From positions 30,203,516 to 30,267,515 of the forward strand of contig NC_057766.1 in assembly GCF_010389155.1 (NCBI RefSeq): a stretch of DNA of 64,000 nt, given 5' to 3'. The DNA comes from Erigeron canadensis. Taxonomy: Eukaryota; Streptophyta; Magnoliopsida; Asterales; Asteraceae. The position numbers and the translations under genes are program-made. Positions 23,680-35,625 of this stretch are shown here, in pieces; the first letter of the stretch is position 1, and each line of letters opens with the position of its first letter. The notes under the pieces are model-generated. The model saw only the letters and a program-made list of their open reading frames with translations, searched no databases and was not told the DNA's origin.

Positions 23680-25590
23680 CTAATTAGCATTTTGAATCTT
23701 GTTCTCCAACATTTCAGAACATATCTGGCCCATCATGTGATAGAACAAATTTAGATCAGATAATTGTTCAATTGTCATTTTGCCCATCAAAAATCTTGCC
23801 ACTTTCTCTCTTTCTTCATTTTTCTTCAATCTCCCCATGTATGAAGATGCATTCCTAACTGTTGCTCCCATTTGCTTCAACCTATTCTCTTGTTGCAAAC
23901 TCAATGCTATATTTGACTGAATACATTAAACCAATTCAAAATTTAACCACATATTACTAATCAACTAAATTGTTAACTAACAAACTAAAACTATTGTTAA
24001 TCCTTAATCATGCATACCTCAAGAAAATCCGCTCCTGGTCTAAGATCAGACTCTTTCAGTTGACTAGTATTATCGCCTCCTTCATATAGGTTTCGCGCAA
24101 GAGAAAAGCTACGAACGATAACATTTCTCTTTTTCTCCAACTCTTTATCAAGTTCTAAGGATTGCGGTACCTTAGTTGTACTATTAAGCTTCTTTTGATA
24201 TGCCACTACCGCCTTTACAAATTCCTATATATAGACCATGTTAACAAAATAGTTCAAAAAACACGTACTCATTTCGTGACAAAGTTCATAAAGAACGAAA
24301 TAAACAAAATCATGGTAGTGTTAATTGATGATATATTAGTACTACCTTATAAGCAGCAGTGCATCCAGGATAATCGAATTCATCAGAATTCGCTTTCCTC
24401 ATTCGTTCAGGATGAAATTGCAAACCCATAATAAACTTACCCTCTTCTGGATTATAAGCATCCGGGTCATAAAAACCTTCAATCAAACCATCCGGTGCAA
24501 ACGCCATGGGCTCAAAGCGTTGTGCTAGCCTTTTGACACCTTGATGGTGATAACTATTAACCCGAATCTCCATATCATCTTCCAAAGAATCCTTAAACCA
24601 ATGATGCAATGGGGTTTCTTTCACAATTTCAACCACATGCCTATGCCCATCATAGTTATCATAATCCATATGTACTACTTTTTTCTCTTGCACACAACTT
24701 TTAGTTAGTTCCTTACCAATATCTTGATAAAGAGTACCTCCACATGCAACATTCAAGATTTGTGATCCTCTACATATACCTAAATAAGGTATGTTTCTTT
24801 CTAAACAAAGTTTAGCTAACGAAAGCTCTATCGTGTCCTTTTCTTTGTCAATCGCGGTATCACTAGCGTGTAACCGCCTTATCTCCTCTAGTTCTTCTTT
24901 AGATAAGTTGCTTTCTTCGTCTTCGTACAATGATGGATCAATGTCTTCTCCTTCACACAAAAGGACTCCATGGATCGGCTCGAAACTATGTAACAATGTA
25001 TGGACACCGCTTACCCTAGGTACAATCACTGGGACAGCTCCATATCCCACTATTAGATCAAGATGATATTCACCTGGATATATATTGAACAAATGTTCAT
25101 TACCATTTACTCCATTACTTAGCATCTTTTTCAAAAAAAAAAAAAAAAGTATTATATCTAGGTGTCTAAGAACATTGCATCTTCAAAACAGATTATTTTT
25201 TTTAAATCTGCAATTGAATTTCATTTGGAAAAACATCTACGTAATAATTATCACTTTTGTAACACTTTTATTCTAATTATAACAGAACGTAATAATTAAA
25301 TAATCTCTTTGAAAGCACAAACTCAGACACTCTAGTAGAAATTATCATATATGAAATTATAATGTAGCTAATATATATACTCGTACAAAAAAATGATATA
25401 TAAATATCACAAACACATGAATGAATGAATATATATATATATATATATAGATATATTATGTATATAGATATAGATATGGATAGATAGAAATATATATACC
25501 AACAAAATCAACAAACTTGTTCTTGCGAAGGCTACGACGAGATACGATAATAACACGAGGTAAGATGACAGCGAGATCGGAGGTTGACAT
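23680..25590 (-). CDS. Class-I glutamine amidotransferase, GAT1_2.1-like
   Basis: Four exons, 25500-25590, 24346-25073, 24018-24224 and 23680-23916, join in frame to 420 residues. The protein starts [14 protein letters not shown] peptidase C26/GATase1 domain follows with the nucleophile in GICRGSQ (Cys about 131) and the partner residues in LQFHPER (His about 251, Glu about 253), so the hydrolytic triad looks intact. [11 protein letters not shown] and [12 protein letters not shown] are further conserved blocks. The last two exons form the plant-specific C-terminal extension ([16 protein letters not shown]) present in Arabidopsis GAT1_2.1. That protein is mitochondrial, responds to nitrogen status and hydrolyses glutamine; a role here in glutamine turnover is inferred by homology. 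The first exon encodes only 30 residues, and its ATG at 25588-25590 matches the family's start. Confidence 0.93.
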
Positions 25591-25737
25591 TGGGTACGTA
25601 CGTACGTAGGTTGTGTGAGATTTAATTAATTTTGAAAACTTGGACGGGACGCCGCGTATAGTTTGCTACAATTGTGGAGTTTGTTTTCGTTTTCCTATAT
25701 TTTATATCGATGATGACATTCAAGGTGTGTGAATGTG

Positions 25738-25816
25738 GTTTATATATAGAGAGTGGAATATGAAGAAGCCACGTGGAAAGCCCATATGAGGATTGTTGGG
25801 TAGACACGTGAGTCAT
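25738..25816 (-). promoter_or_regulatory. G-box, GCN4-like and TATA motifs upstream of GAT1_2.1
   Basis: Two CACGTG G-boxes (25770-25775, 25805-25810) and an adjoining TGAGTCA (about 25809-25815) lie about 150-220 bp before the start codon. A TATATATAAA at about 25738-25748 is suitably placed as TATA box. Motif presence is direct; regulation by bZIP/bHLH factors is inference. Confidence 0.4.
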
Positions 25817-28373
25817 GAGATGTGGCCGGGCGAGTCAAAACTGAGGGCATTCTGATGTGTCAAGGTTTGTACAATAGGATATGCACATTACGTTTTCGAT
25901 TACGATATTACTTGATTAATAATTATTAATTATTAATATATAATATATTCTTATGTTAATTTAATAGTAACAATAACAGCTAAATATAGTACGTACTCGT
26001 GGAGGTTTTATCCATTTGAAAGCTAGCGGTTGCTCTACTTAAATTTAGGGATTAACTGGGAAAGAGTATCGATCATGCACTGTTAAGTTCGTTCCTTATT
26101 TAATTTAAGGTTTTGCTAAATAAATTCTTAAGGGCTTTCGTTAAGATGCAATAATTAGTTGTACATTTAATATAAAAATCAGAGTCGATATTTTTGTTTA
26201 TACACGTTAAATGAAGCTCTAAGAAATTCATTTAAGAATTTCATTTAATTTATTGTGTATGTATATCTCATTCATCGATTCACCTTTATCATTATGTCAT
26301 GTCGGTTTACGTTACATTTTTATCCTTTTATTTTACCGACCCCGCACCATGCAAAGCAAACCCGAGTACTTACTATATTAATCCAATCAAGCGGCCCATG
26401 TCTCAAACATGGGTATCGATACAGGAACCCCATAAGAAAGGGAAGTACTTCAAAAAAAAAAATTTTTTTTAGAGCTTAATTTTAAAGCATACTATAAGAA
26501 CGAAGTAATATTTTAGCTTATTTTTTTTAGAGCAAGATCAACTTACGCTATTAAAGTTAAGGATGAATGTAGATGATATTGTTAACAATGTAAATGAATA
26601 ATTGGAGTTTTTGGCCATGTGTATTAGTGTATATGATAATATGATATGTTAATTAAGTTACGTTTTCAATATTAGTGGTTAATTAATATTTCAAATTTAT
26701 GATAACATCACGCAATAAAAAAAATTATCAAACACATTTTAATAATAACGTTTAAAGCTGTACATTAACTACATAATATTCTATCATGTGGATATTTCCA
26801 TTTATGGATAATATAAACTAAACAATATATATCAACCAAAAAAACCAAACAATATATATAGGTTTGGGATTGGGGTGTCAATACAATATTACAATTTGCG
26901 GCATATTCTTTTAACTATTCGTTCAAGTTTTTTGTTCGGTTGGATATTCATTTAACGAGATACATTTGCTTTTGTTTTAGTATATATGTTGTTTGATCTT
27001 TGTGCAAGCTATATTCCAATTCTACATATTTAAATTAAAATTTGTGAAAAAAGTAATAGAAGAAGCCCTATCCCGATAATAGAATTGGATATTTATCGAC
27101 TCACTCGTATAGCTTAGCCATATTTTTCAAAGCAATAAATTAAAGTTTCTAATAAATATTAAAATATAATGATGTTGTGTATTCCTAAGTTTTACGCCTT
27201 TTACCTTTGATTTCGACTCATTGAAGTGATAAGTTTGTACGTGAATTTTTGTTTTTGACATGCATGTCTGTGTATTTTTTTTGAACCCTACGAAATTAAA
27301 TGAAGTGGAATTAGCAAAGACTAGATGTGTTTCTTGATATCGCTGCTACTCGAACGATCATTCTTTTTTCTTTTTTTTTTTTTTTATGTGCATTGTGGAG
27401 GAGTGTTCATTTATTTACGTATTGCAACAAAAAAATTTTTGCATTTAAAATGTGTTTCATCTTATGGAGGTCATAAACGTGTTGAAATTGGATTAATAGT
27501 TAAGCTAGATAAGTCGAATTAGAGTCGTTGCCATCGCTCTTTGTTGACTCTTTTAATCCTAATCTTCTATTCTTTCTTTGTTGTGCTTAAACTTAAAATG
27601 TTTCTTATCACACCCTATTCTTCAACTGGATGCTAAAAAAAATCCTAGATTCGTTCATAACATTGCTTTACATAGATAGTCCTCAAGCATGTAAGCCTTC
27701 GTCAAATCCATAAGATTGTAATGTCCAATAGAGTACCCAGTTTACTGTTTTTCGGCTTGAGGCGGTCGGATGGGACCCCGTTGGGGGGGGGGGGGGGGGG
27801 GGATTATCTAATTAAAGTGTCGGTCTCTTAACGAATGTATCAAACCGCAAGGGGGCTTACAGAATACTTTAGAAACATGCATGTTTATGGCCTCTGTAGT
27901 TCATGAAAAGCCAATGTCTATGTTCAATGCATATATGTCGGCATATGCATCATGTACACATATTTTTCAAACACAACAGCTAGTACATTAGCATCAAATA
28001 CATACATTATTGCTTGTTTGTAAATATGTTTTTATATGAAAAATAACCACTTCGATCATACAAGTTATGAAAGTCAAAATCTGAAATTAATAGTGATTTC
28101 TACTCATAACATTAGAGATGGGAATATTGTAGTGTAACTTTAATTTGAAATCTGTTATACATATATATTCATATAATATTATGGAATTTTGATTATACTT
28201 CAAAGACATTTCAAAAAAGTGAAAAACTTAACCTCATATTCTTTTTTTTTAGTGAACACTATTATTTCCTCACTAATAAATTTAGTGATCATTAAAAAAA
28301 AAAAAAGTTTCACTGAATTTGGTCTTAAACAAAATTAGTGACCAAAACAAACTTTTTGAAATAGTAATAAATG
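25817..28373. other. Intergenic, AT-rich
   Basis: No credible gene is seen in this 2.5 kb. It contains T-runs (about 27365-27385), a poly-G tract listed separately, and a degenerate terminal-repeat-like stretch with TTAGTGACC motifs at about 28250-28370. Confidence 0.35.
27783..27802. repeat. Poly-G tract of 20 bases
   Basis: An uninterrupted run of 20 G in otherwise AT-rich DNA, preceded by GACCCCGTT. It could be a true mononucleotide microsatellite able to form G-quadruplexes, or a sequencing artefact in length. Confidence 0.9.
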
Positions 28374-31300
28374 GTTACGGTTAACTTATATCGGTTAATA
28401 ATTTATTTCTAGGTTTTAAAACTAGAACCTATCTAACCGATTTCGATTAATAATAACTAGTTAACCGATACCGGTTAACCTATTCGGGTTTTTTTAATCG
28501 CCCATTATAATATTGCGAACGTGGTGAACAATGGGGAAAAACAATCATTTCCGACAAGTCTGAGCGACGAACCCATATTCCAAATAAACATCATTTTCTA
28601 AACACAAAACATAATTTATCATCCAAATCTCAAAAACAATCAAAAATTGATATTGTGTCTGATGAAAGAAGCATTAATCTATATATAGTATAGATATATT
28701 GAAAGCTTACAAAATTATCTGATAATGCGATATTTCAAGTTATATACCAATGTATGTATATAATATGATATATAATATTGTAACATCTCAAACTTTTCAA
28801 GTTTGACTGTTTGACTAGCTAACGTTAGGTTTCGTTAAGTTATGTGCCCTAAACGGGATTATGTGATTAAATGCTTATGTGTTTAATATGATTAAAGTAT
28901 GTTTAAAGAAAGTAATTAAAGTAAAATTATGAAAATCGAGTGCTTGGTAAGTCATAAAGTATTCCCGATAGAAACAAAAGCCTTAGATGTGAAGTTTTAA
29001 AGTTGAGGGACCTAATTGTCATGTTTTGGAAAGTGGGTACAACAAATATGGGTCATATAATTGACCTATTATTCCCCATAATCAGATTTTATTCTCCATA
29101 ATACTCCCTCTCAAAACCCTAATCACTCTTATCTCAATTCTTGCGATTTCGAGAAGATTCGATAGTGTTTTTCAATAGATTTCAATCCTATAATCTTTCC
29201 TACGGGTAATACATCATTCTTTGATCATATGGTAAGTCTTTTTGATGATTCTCATCCATTCATTCTGGCCATAAGGGTTGGGATTAAATAATCATGATGT
29301 TTTAATCGATCAATAACGTTTTTTTTCGGTAATTAAGCGATCATAGATTTGATAAGTTGAATTCCGGATCAATTGGTGGTATCAAGTCATCAATTGAACC
29401 TTAAGTGTATAAGTCGTGGGATTAACCTTGGGTGTGTTTGGATTCGTTTAGAAGTGAAAAACATTCAAAATTGAACAAAACCGCAGATGCTCATAGCGTG
29501 ACCAAGATGGTCATGTCGCATCTGAATTACATAAGTAGCAAAAGTTGGGTTTTGGCTAGAGGTCATGTCGCATCCCGAGTCCAGAATGCAAACTACTCAG
29601 TTTTTGAAAAAGTCATAACTTTTAAATCGTAAATCCATTTTTGACGAGTAAGCTATCTACGAAATTATGAGAGAGTCTATTTTCCAATGGTATTGTCCTT
29701 TAAAGATGACTTAAAAATAAAAGTGATCGTATGAATGAAATGATGGGCGAAGGTCAAGTTTTAAGCATGTAGGCTTGGTTTTGATCATAAGTAAGTAGGT
29801 GCTTAGTTTATTAATAATCGTTTAATGGTTATAGGTAGCCGGGAATACTTGTCAAGCACGGTAAACCTATTTGTGATTGTTGTGCATACCATTGAGGTAA
29901 GATAACATCTTTTGTCACCTGATGGTACAACAAAATACGATTTTCATAAGTAAACTTCCCAAATGGACATGTATATATGTTTATACGTTTTGGGTGATTA
30001 TGGGAGGCTACTATGGGATATGATACTTACCCTTTAATACGTATAACATGCTGGTGCAGGTTGCAAATGTATGAGATAAGTATATACACATGAAATGATG
30101 AGATGATTATGTTAGGTGACTATGAAATGATGAAATGTTATGTTATATGATTGCATGTGTGGCTTGATCACCCAGTCACTAGTCCTTTGATCAGGATTGT
30201 CATGTTCATGTGCACGTTAAGGGCCCTAAAGTAAAAGATGATATGTGATTAGCTTAGGTGAAGTGTAACCTAAACTAATATAAAGATTAAAAGTCTCGAG
30301 CAATATGTAAAGTCATGTGTTAAGCTTAACCTATGCTAGCTCCTCGGAGTTGGTGTGTACGTGGTCACGTGGTTTGGGAATCATGATACCTCCCGTGACA
30401 TAGTTATGTTTGATTATTCTGGGTGGAGTAACTAACCACCATTGCATAAAGGCATAAACGGTTTATTCAATTGGAAATGATTTTGTCAATTCCTTAATGA
30501 CGCTGATGGACCACCTTATGGTTTACGCATCATGTCGGGTGTGAGGACTCCATGTATGTTCTACGACTATCTACACACAAACCCCACATCCTTATGTAAG
30601 TGGTATAAGTCACTTAGCCTACGTCTAGGTAAAGAAATAAAAAAAGAAAGATAAAGAAAGTAAAGTTAGGTACATTTAGGAATACAATGATCCTAATGTG
30701 TATGATATGATTGTTATGCATGTATGTGATATTAACAAATAACGATGATTTTGTTAATACTTATTAATTGGTAAATTTTTTCAAATTCATGTTATCTTAC
30801 TTATTAGCTAACACTTGTTCTTTGAAAATGTTGTGCCTTCCGGATAATCAAGTTTGAGCTAAGCGAAGATTAGCTTGGTGAGTTTGGGTAGTATGAATAA
30901 AGAAGAATAGCAAAGACTTTTGAATGCTTAGAGACTTGTAATAATGTGACATTTATGTTTTGGCTATCTCATTTACGCTTAAAGACTTGTAATAATGTGA
31001 CATTTATGTTGGTGCCAAGACTTGGATTTTACTTTTATTATTTTGATGATGCTTATTAGTAACACCATTTATAAAGGTACCATCCATTATGGATGGGGCA
31101 GATTTTAAAGTGATCTTTTCCGCTACATTTTGAACGCCGTTTGTCAAAGTTTTTGAAAATACAGGTTTTTAAATAACAGGTGTTACAAATATGTATATAA
31201 TATGTGATTAACCGGTTAACCGGTTATTATTTGGAATAATTAACTGGTTATAGGTTAAGCGGTTAATAATCGGTTTTGGTTTTGAAAAGAGTAATTGGTT

Positions 31301-31422
31301 AGTAACCGACGGTTTCTGGTAACCTATAATCGGTTTTTACTATTCCGGTTACTAACCGGTTTTGGTTATCGGTTACAAATCGGCTCGGTTCGGTTAATCG
31401 GTTTTTTCTTGCACCTCTACTC
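28374..31422. mobile_element. Remnant hAT-like element split by a solo LTR
   Basis: Both flanks of the solo LTR are rich in GGTTAACCGGTT-type subterminal repeats (28374-28490 and 31200-31400). The right edge reads CTTGCACCTCTA at about 31408-31420, whose complement TAGAGGTGCAAG resembles a hAT terminal repeat. No matching left terminus is found, so the left end is degraded and the limit is approximate. Confidence 0.45.
28779..31187. mobile_element. Solo LTR of a retrotransposon
   Basis: The 2,409-bp unit starts TGTAACATCTC and ends GGTGTTACA (TG..CA with TGTAACA inverted). It is flanked by a perfect 5-bp duplication AATAT (28774-28778 and 31188-31192). No primer site, gag-pol or second LTR is present, so it is a solo LTR left by recombination. 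Long LTRs with TGTAACA..TGTTACA ends are typical of plant Ty3/gypsy lineages such as Del/Tekay; that lineage is an inference. Confidence 0.88.
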
Positions 31423-31440
31423 CGAACCACTCAAAATTTA

Positions 31441-31635
31441 GGCCTTGTTTAGTTTCTACTTAATAAGCTTAATAATTAAGAACTTAATCATTTAGTCAAA
31501 TTTCATGTTTTTTTGACTTAATAAACAAAAATAACCATCAATTACCTATATTTTACATAATACATACAGACATTATTTATGTATTCAGCCACTTAATACA
31601 CTCAGAACTTAATGACTAAAAAAAGAAACGGACCC
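31441..31635. mobile_element. Tourist-like MITE
   Basis: A TTA target duplication (31438-31440, 31636-31638) flanks ends reading GGCCTTGTTTAGTTTCT and, on the complement, GGGTCCGTTTCTTT. The interior contains TTAATAAACAAAAATAACCA, which recurs in a related copy near 34560-34600. Confidence 0.6.
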
Positions 31636-31788
31636 TTAGTATCTAAACGCAATATTGACCAAATTTAGATTGTTAATAACGAAAATTTGGTCATTATGAA
31701 AAATAAGTGACCGAATGTTTTTCATTAATCTACATTTTTCTTATAGTATATTCTTTTGGGGATTTAAGCCATTCCACCTTTGTTTTAT

Positions 31789-32104
31789 GGATTAGTGCGC
31801 CGGAATGCAACAAACTATGCCCAAAAGGTTATAGTGTGCACGAACTAACGTTTTTTTCTATTGTATGCATAAACTTAGTAAAAATGTTCAAATTATGCAA
31901 TGTGTATACGTGTCAGCTCACACGAGTTGCCACGTGTAATTTTTTTTTTTGAACAGGCCACGTGTAAGATTTTTATTGGTCGGTCACAAAAAGTTGCATG
32001 ATATAAACTTTTTTATTAAGTTTATGCATACAATAAAAAAAACGTTAGTTCATGCACACTATAACCTTTTGGGCATAGTTTGTTGCATTTTGGCACACTA
32101 AACC
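31789..32104. mobile_element. Long-armed foldback element, Mutator-like
   Basis: Ends are GG(A/T)TTAGTG. Arms of about 100 bp are nearly perfect inverted repeats sharing AACAAACTATGCCCAAAAGG and TTATAGTGTGCA. An 11-bp direct repeat, CTTTGTTTTAT, flanks the element at 31778-31788 and 32105-32115. Long terminal repeats with a 9-11 bp target duplication suggest a MULE-type MITE. Confidence 0.8.
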
Positions 32105-32350
32105 CTTTGTTTTATTCTATCACTCGATATGTCACCAGTCTATATTTCAACCATACATATATTCGACCATACATATATATTGACCCTACATACATAGTTA
32201 GGATTCGTGCGGAAATTAATTTTGAGAAGTTTGGTGGTGGTTTCGTGGTCTAATTCGAAGAAACGAGTGAGATATCGACATTTTAAGTTTTCCGGCGAAC
32301 TTTGTAGACGAAAGTCAGCCGAAGAAGATGACGATGATGAAAACAGAAAA

Positions 32351-32569
32351 GTAAATTTCAATTTTCGTCCCTAAACTTGTCATTTTTTGCAGTTTCAGTC
32401 CCTCACGTGTGTTACATGTGTCTGACTTAACGGCTGAAACTTAACGACGTTTGGCGAGGGACGATGATTGAAAAAATCTGCCAACTTTAAAGTCAAAATT
32501 GTAATTTTTTCACTTAAGGGACGAAAAGTGAAAAACGTAGCAACTTCAGGGATAATAAGTGTAATTTAC
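32351..32569. mobile_element. Inverted-repeat MITE, unclassified
   Basis: The left end GTAAATTTCAATTTTCGTCC and the right end (complement GTAAATTACACTTATTATCC) are imperfect inverted repeats of about 60 bp. They carry CGTCCCT and TTCACTTTTCGTCCC motifs. No clear target duplication was found. Confidence 0.5.
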
Positions 32570-33721
32570 TCTATTTTATATTATAAAGTAAATAAGATTT
32601 TAATTTTTAATTGCAATAATTTAAATATGATAATGCATGATGTACCATACATCAATTTTTTTTTTCTATACTCCATAAATCTTTTTATTCATCTAATTCA
32701 TTTAAAAATTTTTATCTCAAAAACTGTATATTGATAAATTATAAAAATTATATGGGTGTTCTTAAAATTTCATACTCTTTCATTAGAAAAATGTCATTCG
32801 ATATACTTTTGACGATTTTTAAAAGACATTTGGTTATCACACTCTATGACCCCCCACCATCTCACTGCCGCAACGTACGGGTACTTTCACTCTTGGACCT
32901 ATAAAATTTAGTTATATCGATATCATATTTATCATTTTTGTTAATTCATTAGTTTTTTCTATTTATATGTAATCGCAAACTACAATGTTTTCCATGTTAA
33001 CAATGTATAATAAGTACTTTTATAATCAGATTCCTTATAAATTTTACAGACTAAATTTTCATTAATAATTATCGATACAACTTTAAGGTTATTTATAACT
33101 TTTTGTAATCATGTTACATGTAACAACTATAGTTGTTGGAACTCATAATAACAGAATGAATATAACTACTTGATTGGGCAAACCTAACACGTTTTGTCAC
33201 GTCCAATCACTAGTTCACTACGGTTGCTCTGGACGTACATCTTGTGGTTGCAAATCGATCGATCGGAGAAGGTCAACTAGAAAAGTTGGATGGTTCAATT
33301 TCGACGATGATTGTATAGCTTTTTATGACTGTATATATATAGGTGTTATATTGGATCACAAGTTGGTAGTCTAAACATACATTCCTTGATTATTTCGACA
33401 TGCTCTAATAAATATGTAAAATTTTTATCTTCTGTATGAATTGAAGAGGCTCTTTTTATAACATTTTTTAAGGAATAATTTTATTATAATAAACAAATAG
33501 GAAGTCGCTAAAAATTAGCCGATCGGACCATTTTTCAATCTATATAGTTGAATTCATTTGGTGACACAACTAGAGCGATAAATAATAAATTAGACTCGGT
33601 ATCTAATCAAAATATAAGTTCAATAGCGTACGTTGATTGACCAATAGAATATAGTGTATTTATTTGTTTATTCAACCCAAAGTTACACTTGTGTATAATG
33701 CAATCAAGTAGTTACAAATAA
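32570..33721. other. Intergenic, no gene seen
   Basis: AT-rich DNA. The final part should hold the 3' untranslated region of the minus-strand LTP gene. No supported ORF or element end. Confidence 0.35.
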
Positions 33722-34018
33722 TCAAATCTTTTTACATTTAGGGATGGAAACACCACAAGTTTTCATGACCTTCTTGGCAAAAGGGGACTTGACATACTTT
33801 GCAAAATGTGGGTCTTTGGCGTAACCACATAAGCAACGCTTCTGCTCCTTGAGATTGCTACAACACAATGGTGTTGGTGGAACTCCTTTCATGATTGGAG
33901 CCATACAAGGCGCAAGAGCCGTGGGCATACATGTCGTCTTTGCCATCGTGTGTGTCGTGCCAACAATTAGTACGACCACCAACAAGGGAAGCACAAATAT
34001 GGCTATGAACTTCTTCAT
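33722..34018 (-). CDS. Non-specific lipid transfer protein, type 2
   Basis: A 98-residue secreted protein without introns. A hydrophobic signal peptide (FIAIFVLPLLVVVLIVGTTH, about 4-23) is followed by a mature domain with all eight cysteines in the nsLTP2 order: C, C, CC (PLCC), CxC (RCLCGY), C, C. The CxC Leu is hydrophobic, as in type 2. The mature part is unusually basic (KKVMKT, KCKKI) compared with the other two copies. Such proteins bind fatty acids or sterols in the cell wall space and take part in cutin or suberin deposition or defence; the exact role is not predictable. A TATA-like GTATAAATAAT lies at about 34061-34071 upstream. Confidence 0.9.
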   Translation of the reverse strand: MKKFIAIFVLPLLVVVLIVGTTHTMAKTTCMPTALAPCMAPIMKGVPPTPLCCSNLKEQKRCLCGYAKDPHFAKYVKSPFAKKVMKTCGVSIPKCKKI

Positions 34019-34060
34019 CTTTAAATGTATATGATGTTGTGGGAAATGTGATGAATTCGT

Positions 34061-34071
34061 ATTATTTATAC
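34061..34071 (-). promoter_or_regulatory. TATA box of the 33.7 kb LTP gene
   Basis: On the minus strand GTATAAATAAT lies about 45 bp upstream of the ATG and just after an ACGTG core. Position and sequence fit a plant TATA box. Confidence 0.45.
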
Positions 34072-34223
34072 ACGTTTGAAGTATTTACGTGTAGGAATGA
34101 GACTTTAAAAAAAACTCATTCACAACGTATGAGCAATTTTTGTCTGCGACATATAGGATGCCATAAGGCAAGAATTGTATCCCTCACATGAATATGATTT
34201 TTCTTGTTTAATTTGCACATGAT

Positions 34224-34290
34224 AAAAAGTTTCGCTTAATTAGGATTAATTAATTTAAGTTTCGCTTAATTAGGATTAATTAAGTTTCGC
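34224..34290. repeat. Short tandem duplication
   Basis: AAGTTTCGCTTAATTAGGAT followed by TAATTAA occurs twice in direct order at about 34228-34285, with a partial third start (AAGTTTCGCC). Confidence 0.7.
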
Positions 34291-34534
34291 CTTTGAATTT
34301 CGGCCCAGTTTCTAATATTCCAAAACATTTGGGCCTGAATCGTCCAGTCCAGCCGCCATGACTCTATGATAAACATTAACCTTTTTTTTTTGTTCTTTTT
34401 TCCATTGAAGAATAAAATTTAGGGTAAACTGCAATTGATCTGTAGGTATCGTATTTGTAACAAATCATCCCTCCCACTTAAAAATAGCAAAAATCATATT
34501 TGTGGTGGCTATTTTTTTTCTTCAAAAATAGCAA

Positions 34535-34705
34535 AAGAAAAACGTTTCTTAATCATTCAGTCAAATTTTATGTTTCTTTTTTACTTAATAAACAAAAATA
34601 ACCATCAATTACCTTTTTTTACTTAATACATGCAGACATTTTTTATGCATTAAGCCATTTAATACACTCAACACTTAATGAATAAAAAAAAAAAAAAGCC
34701 CTAAA
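34535..34705. mobile_element. Related MITE copy, partial
   Basis: It shares TTAATAAACAAAAATAACCA plus flanking ATGCAGACAT and ACACTCA blocks with the MITE at 31441-31635. Ends are eroded (an A-run on the right) and no target duplication was found. Confidence 0.45.
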
Positions 34706-34929
34706 CTTAAAGTTTACAAGTAGTCTAATATAACTAATAACATTATAATACACAATAATTTGTTTGCATTTTGAGACGAAGTGAAACCAAACATCAAATT
34801 TACACAAATATAACATCAATATTCAATAAACATAAGAATGTTTATCGGAGAGCGTAACATATATTTCAATATTTCAAGGGTTCATAAGGTTTAGACTAAA
34901 GTAAAAGTACAATATCACATCCAATGATA

Positions 34930-35220
34930 TTATGTCCTATAACAAGGACGTATAGCCACACCACAAGCCTCCGCAACCCTACGAGGTCCAAGTGAGCCTA
35001 GGTACTGGCCGATGTTTGAGTTTTGGGTGAGATCGCACAAGCATGGTTCTTGATCCCTTATCCTTCCACAACACAAACCCGATGGTCGGGTGAAAAACAA
35101 GGCTGGTCCTATACAAGGACTCAATAACATTAAGTTACAAATCGCTGCATTAGTTTGGTGTACGGCTGCAACCATTAGAAGTGCCACTATGGTGGCCGAA
35201 GCCAAATTATTTTTCACCAT
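34930..35220 (-). CDS. Non-specific lipid transfer protein, type 2
   Basis: A 96-residue intronless secreted protein. A signal peptide (about 1-25, ending VHQTNA) precedes a mature domain beginning AICNLMLLSPC, with the eight-cysteine pattern C, C, CC (GLCC), CxC (PCLCDL), C, C complete. The CxC centre is Leu, as in nsLTP2. The expected third-helix region contains GQYLGSLGPRRVAEACG. It lies 911 bp from the LTP at 33722 on the same strand; sequence identity between the two is modest, so the duplication is old or the copies diverged fast. A TATAAAAAA motif near 35289-35297 may be its TATA box. Role by family: extracellular lipid binding. Confidence 0.9.
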   Translation of the reverse strand: MVKNNLASATIVALLMVAAVHQTNAAICNLMLLSPCIGPALFFTRPSGLCCGRIRDQEPCLCDLTQNSNIGQYLGSLGPRRVAEACGVAIRPCYRT

Positions 35221-35625
35221 GAACGAAAATGGAACTAGAATAGATAGTTGTGGTTGATTTTTTTTTTATGAAAAAATTAAGTTCGCTTTTTTATAACTTC
35301 AGAAAGAACAATGAACTGAAACTTTTGACTTCATTTTTTGTGCTTTCGGTTGTAAATTGTTAAGCTTTTACTTTAGCAATTTTCTGCATTAAAAACGTTG
35401 GTCTCGCATTCCAAACAAATTATTTGAAATGGTTTATTAACTGGGGAGGTTTTTTCTGAAAATTTCAAGTTATATTTTTGATTTAGATTTAGATTTAGAT
35501 GTAGCAACTTTGACCAAGTTTAACTAATGTTTTGCCAATAGCAATTTTAAAGATCTTCAATATTTATATTGCATTATAAATCATTTCAAAAAAGTTACTA
35601 TTAAATAAAAAATCAACTTTATAAA
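35221..35625. other. Upstream region of the 34.9 kb LTP gene
   Basis: Probable promoter; contains a TATAAAAAA-like site (about 35289-35297, minus strand) and a GATTTA simple repeat near 35480-35500. No ORF. Confidence 0.35.

Noticed and set aside
28230..28370. Possible CACTA terminus (complement TACTATTTCAAAAAG with GGTCACTAA motifs), with a similar one near 31640-31748.
   Set aside because: Both are eroded, have no paired end or target duplication, and point the same way, so they are not two ends of one element.
32140..32361. A minus-strand 73-codon frame starting MKFTFLFSSSSSSSA.
   Set aside because: The Ser run is from a simple repeat, it overlaps MITE sequence, and no continuation was found.
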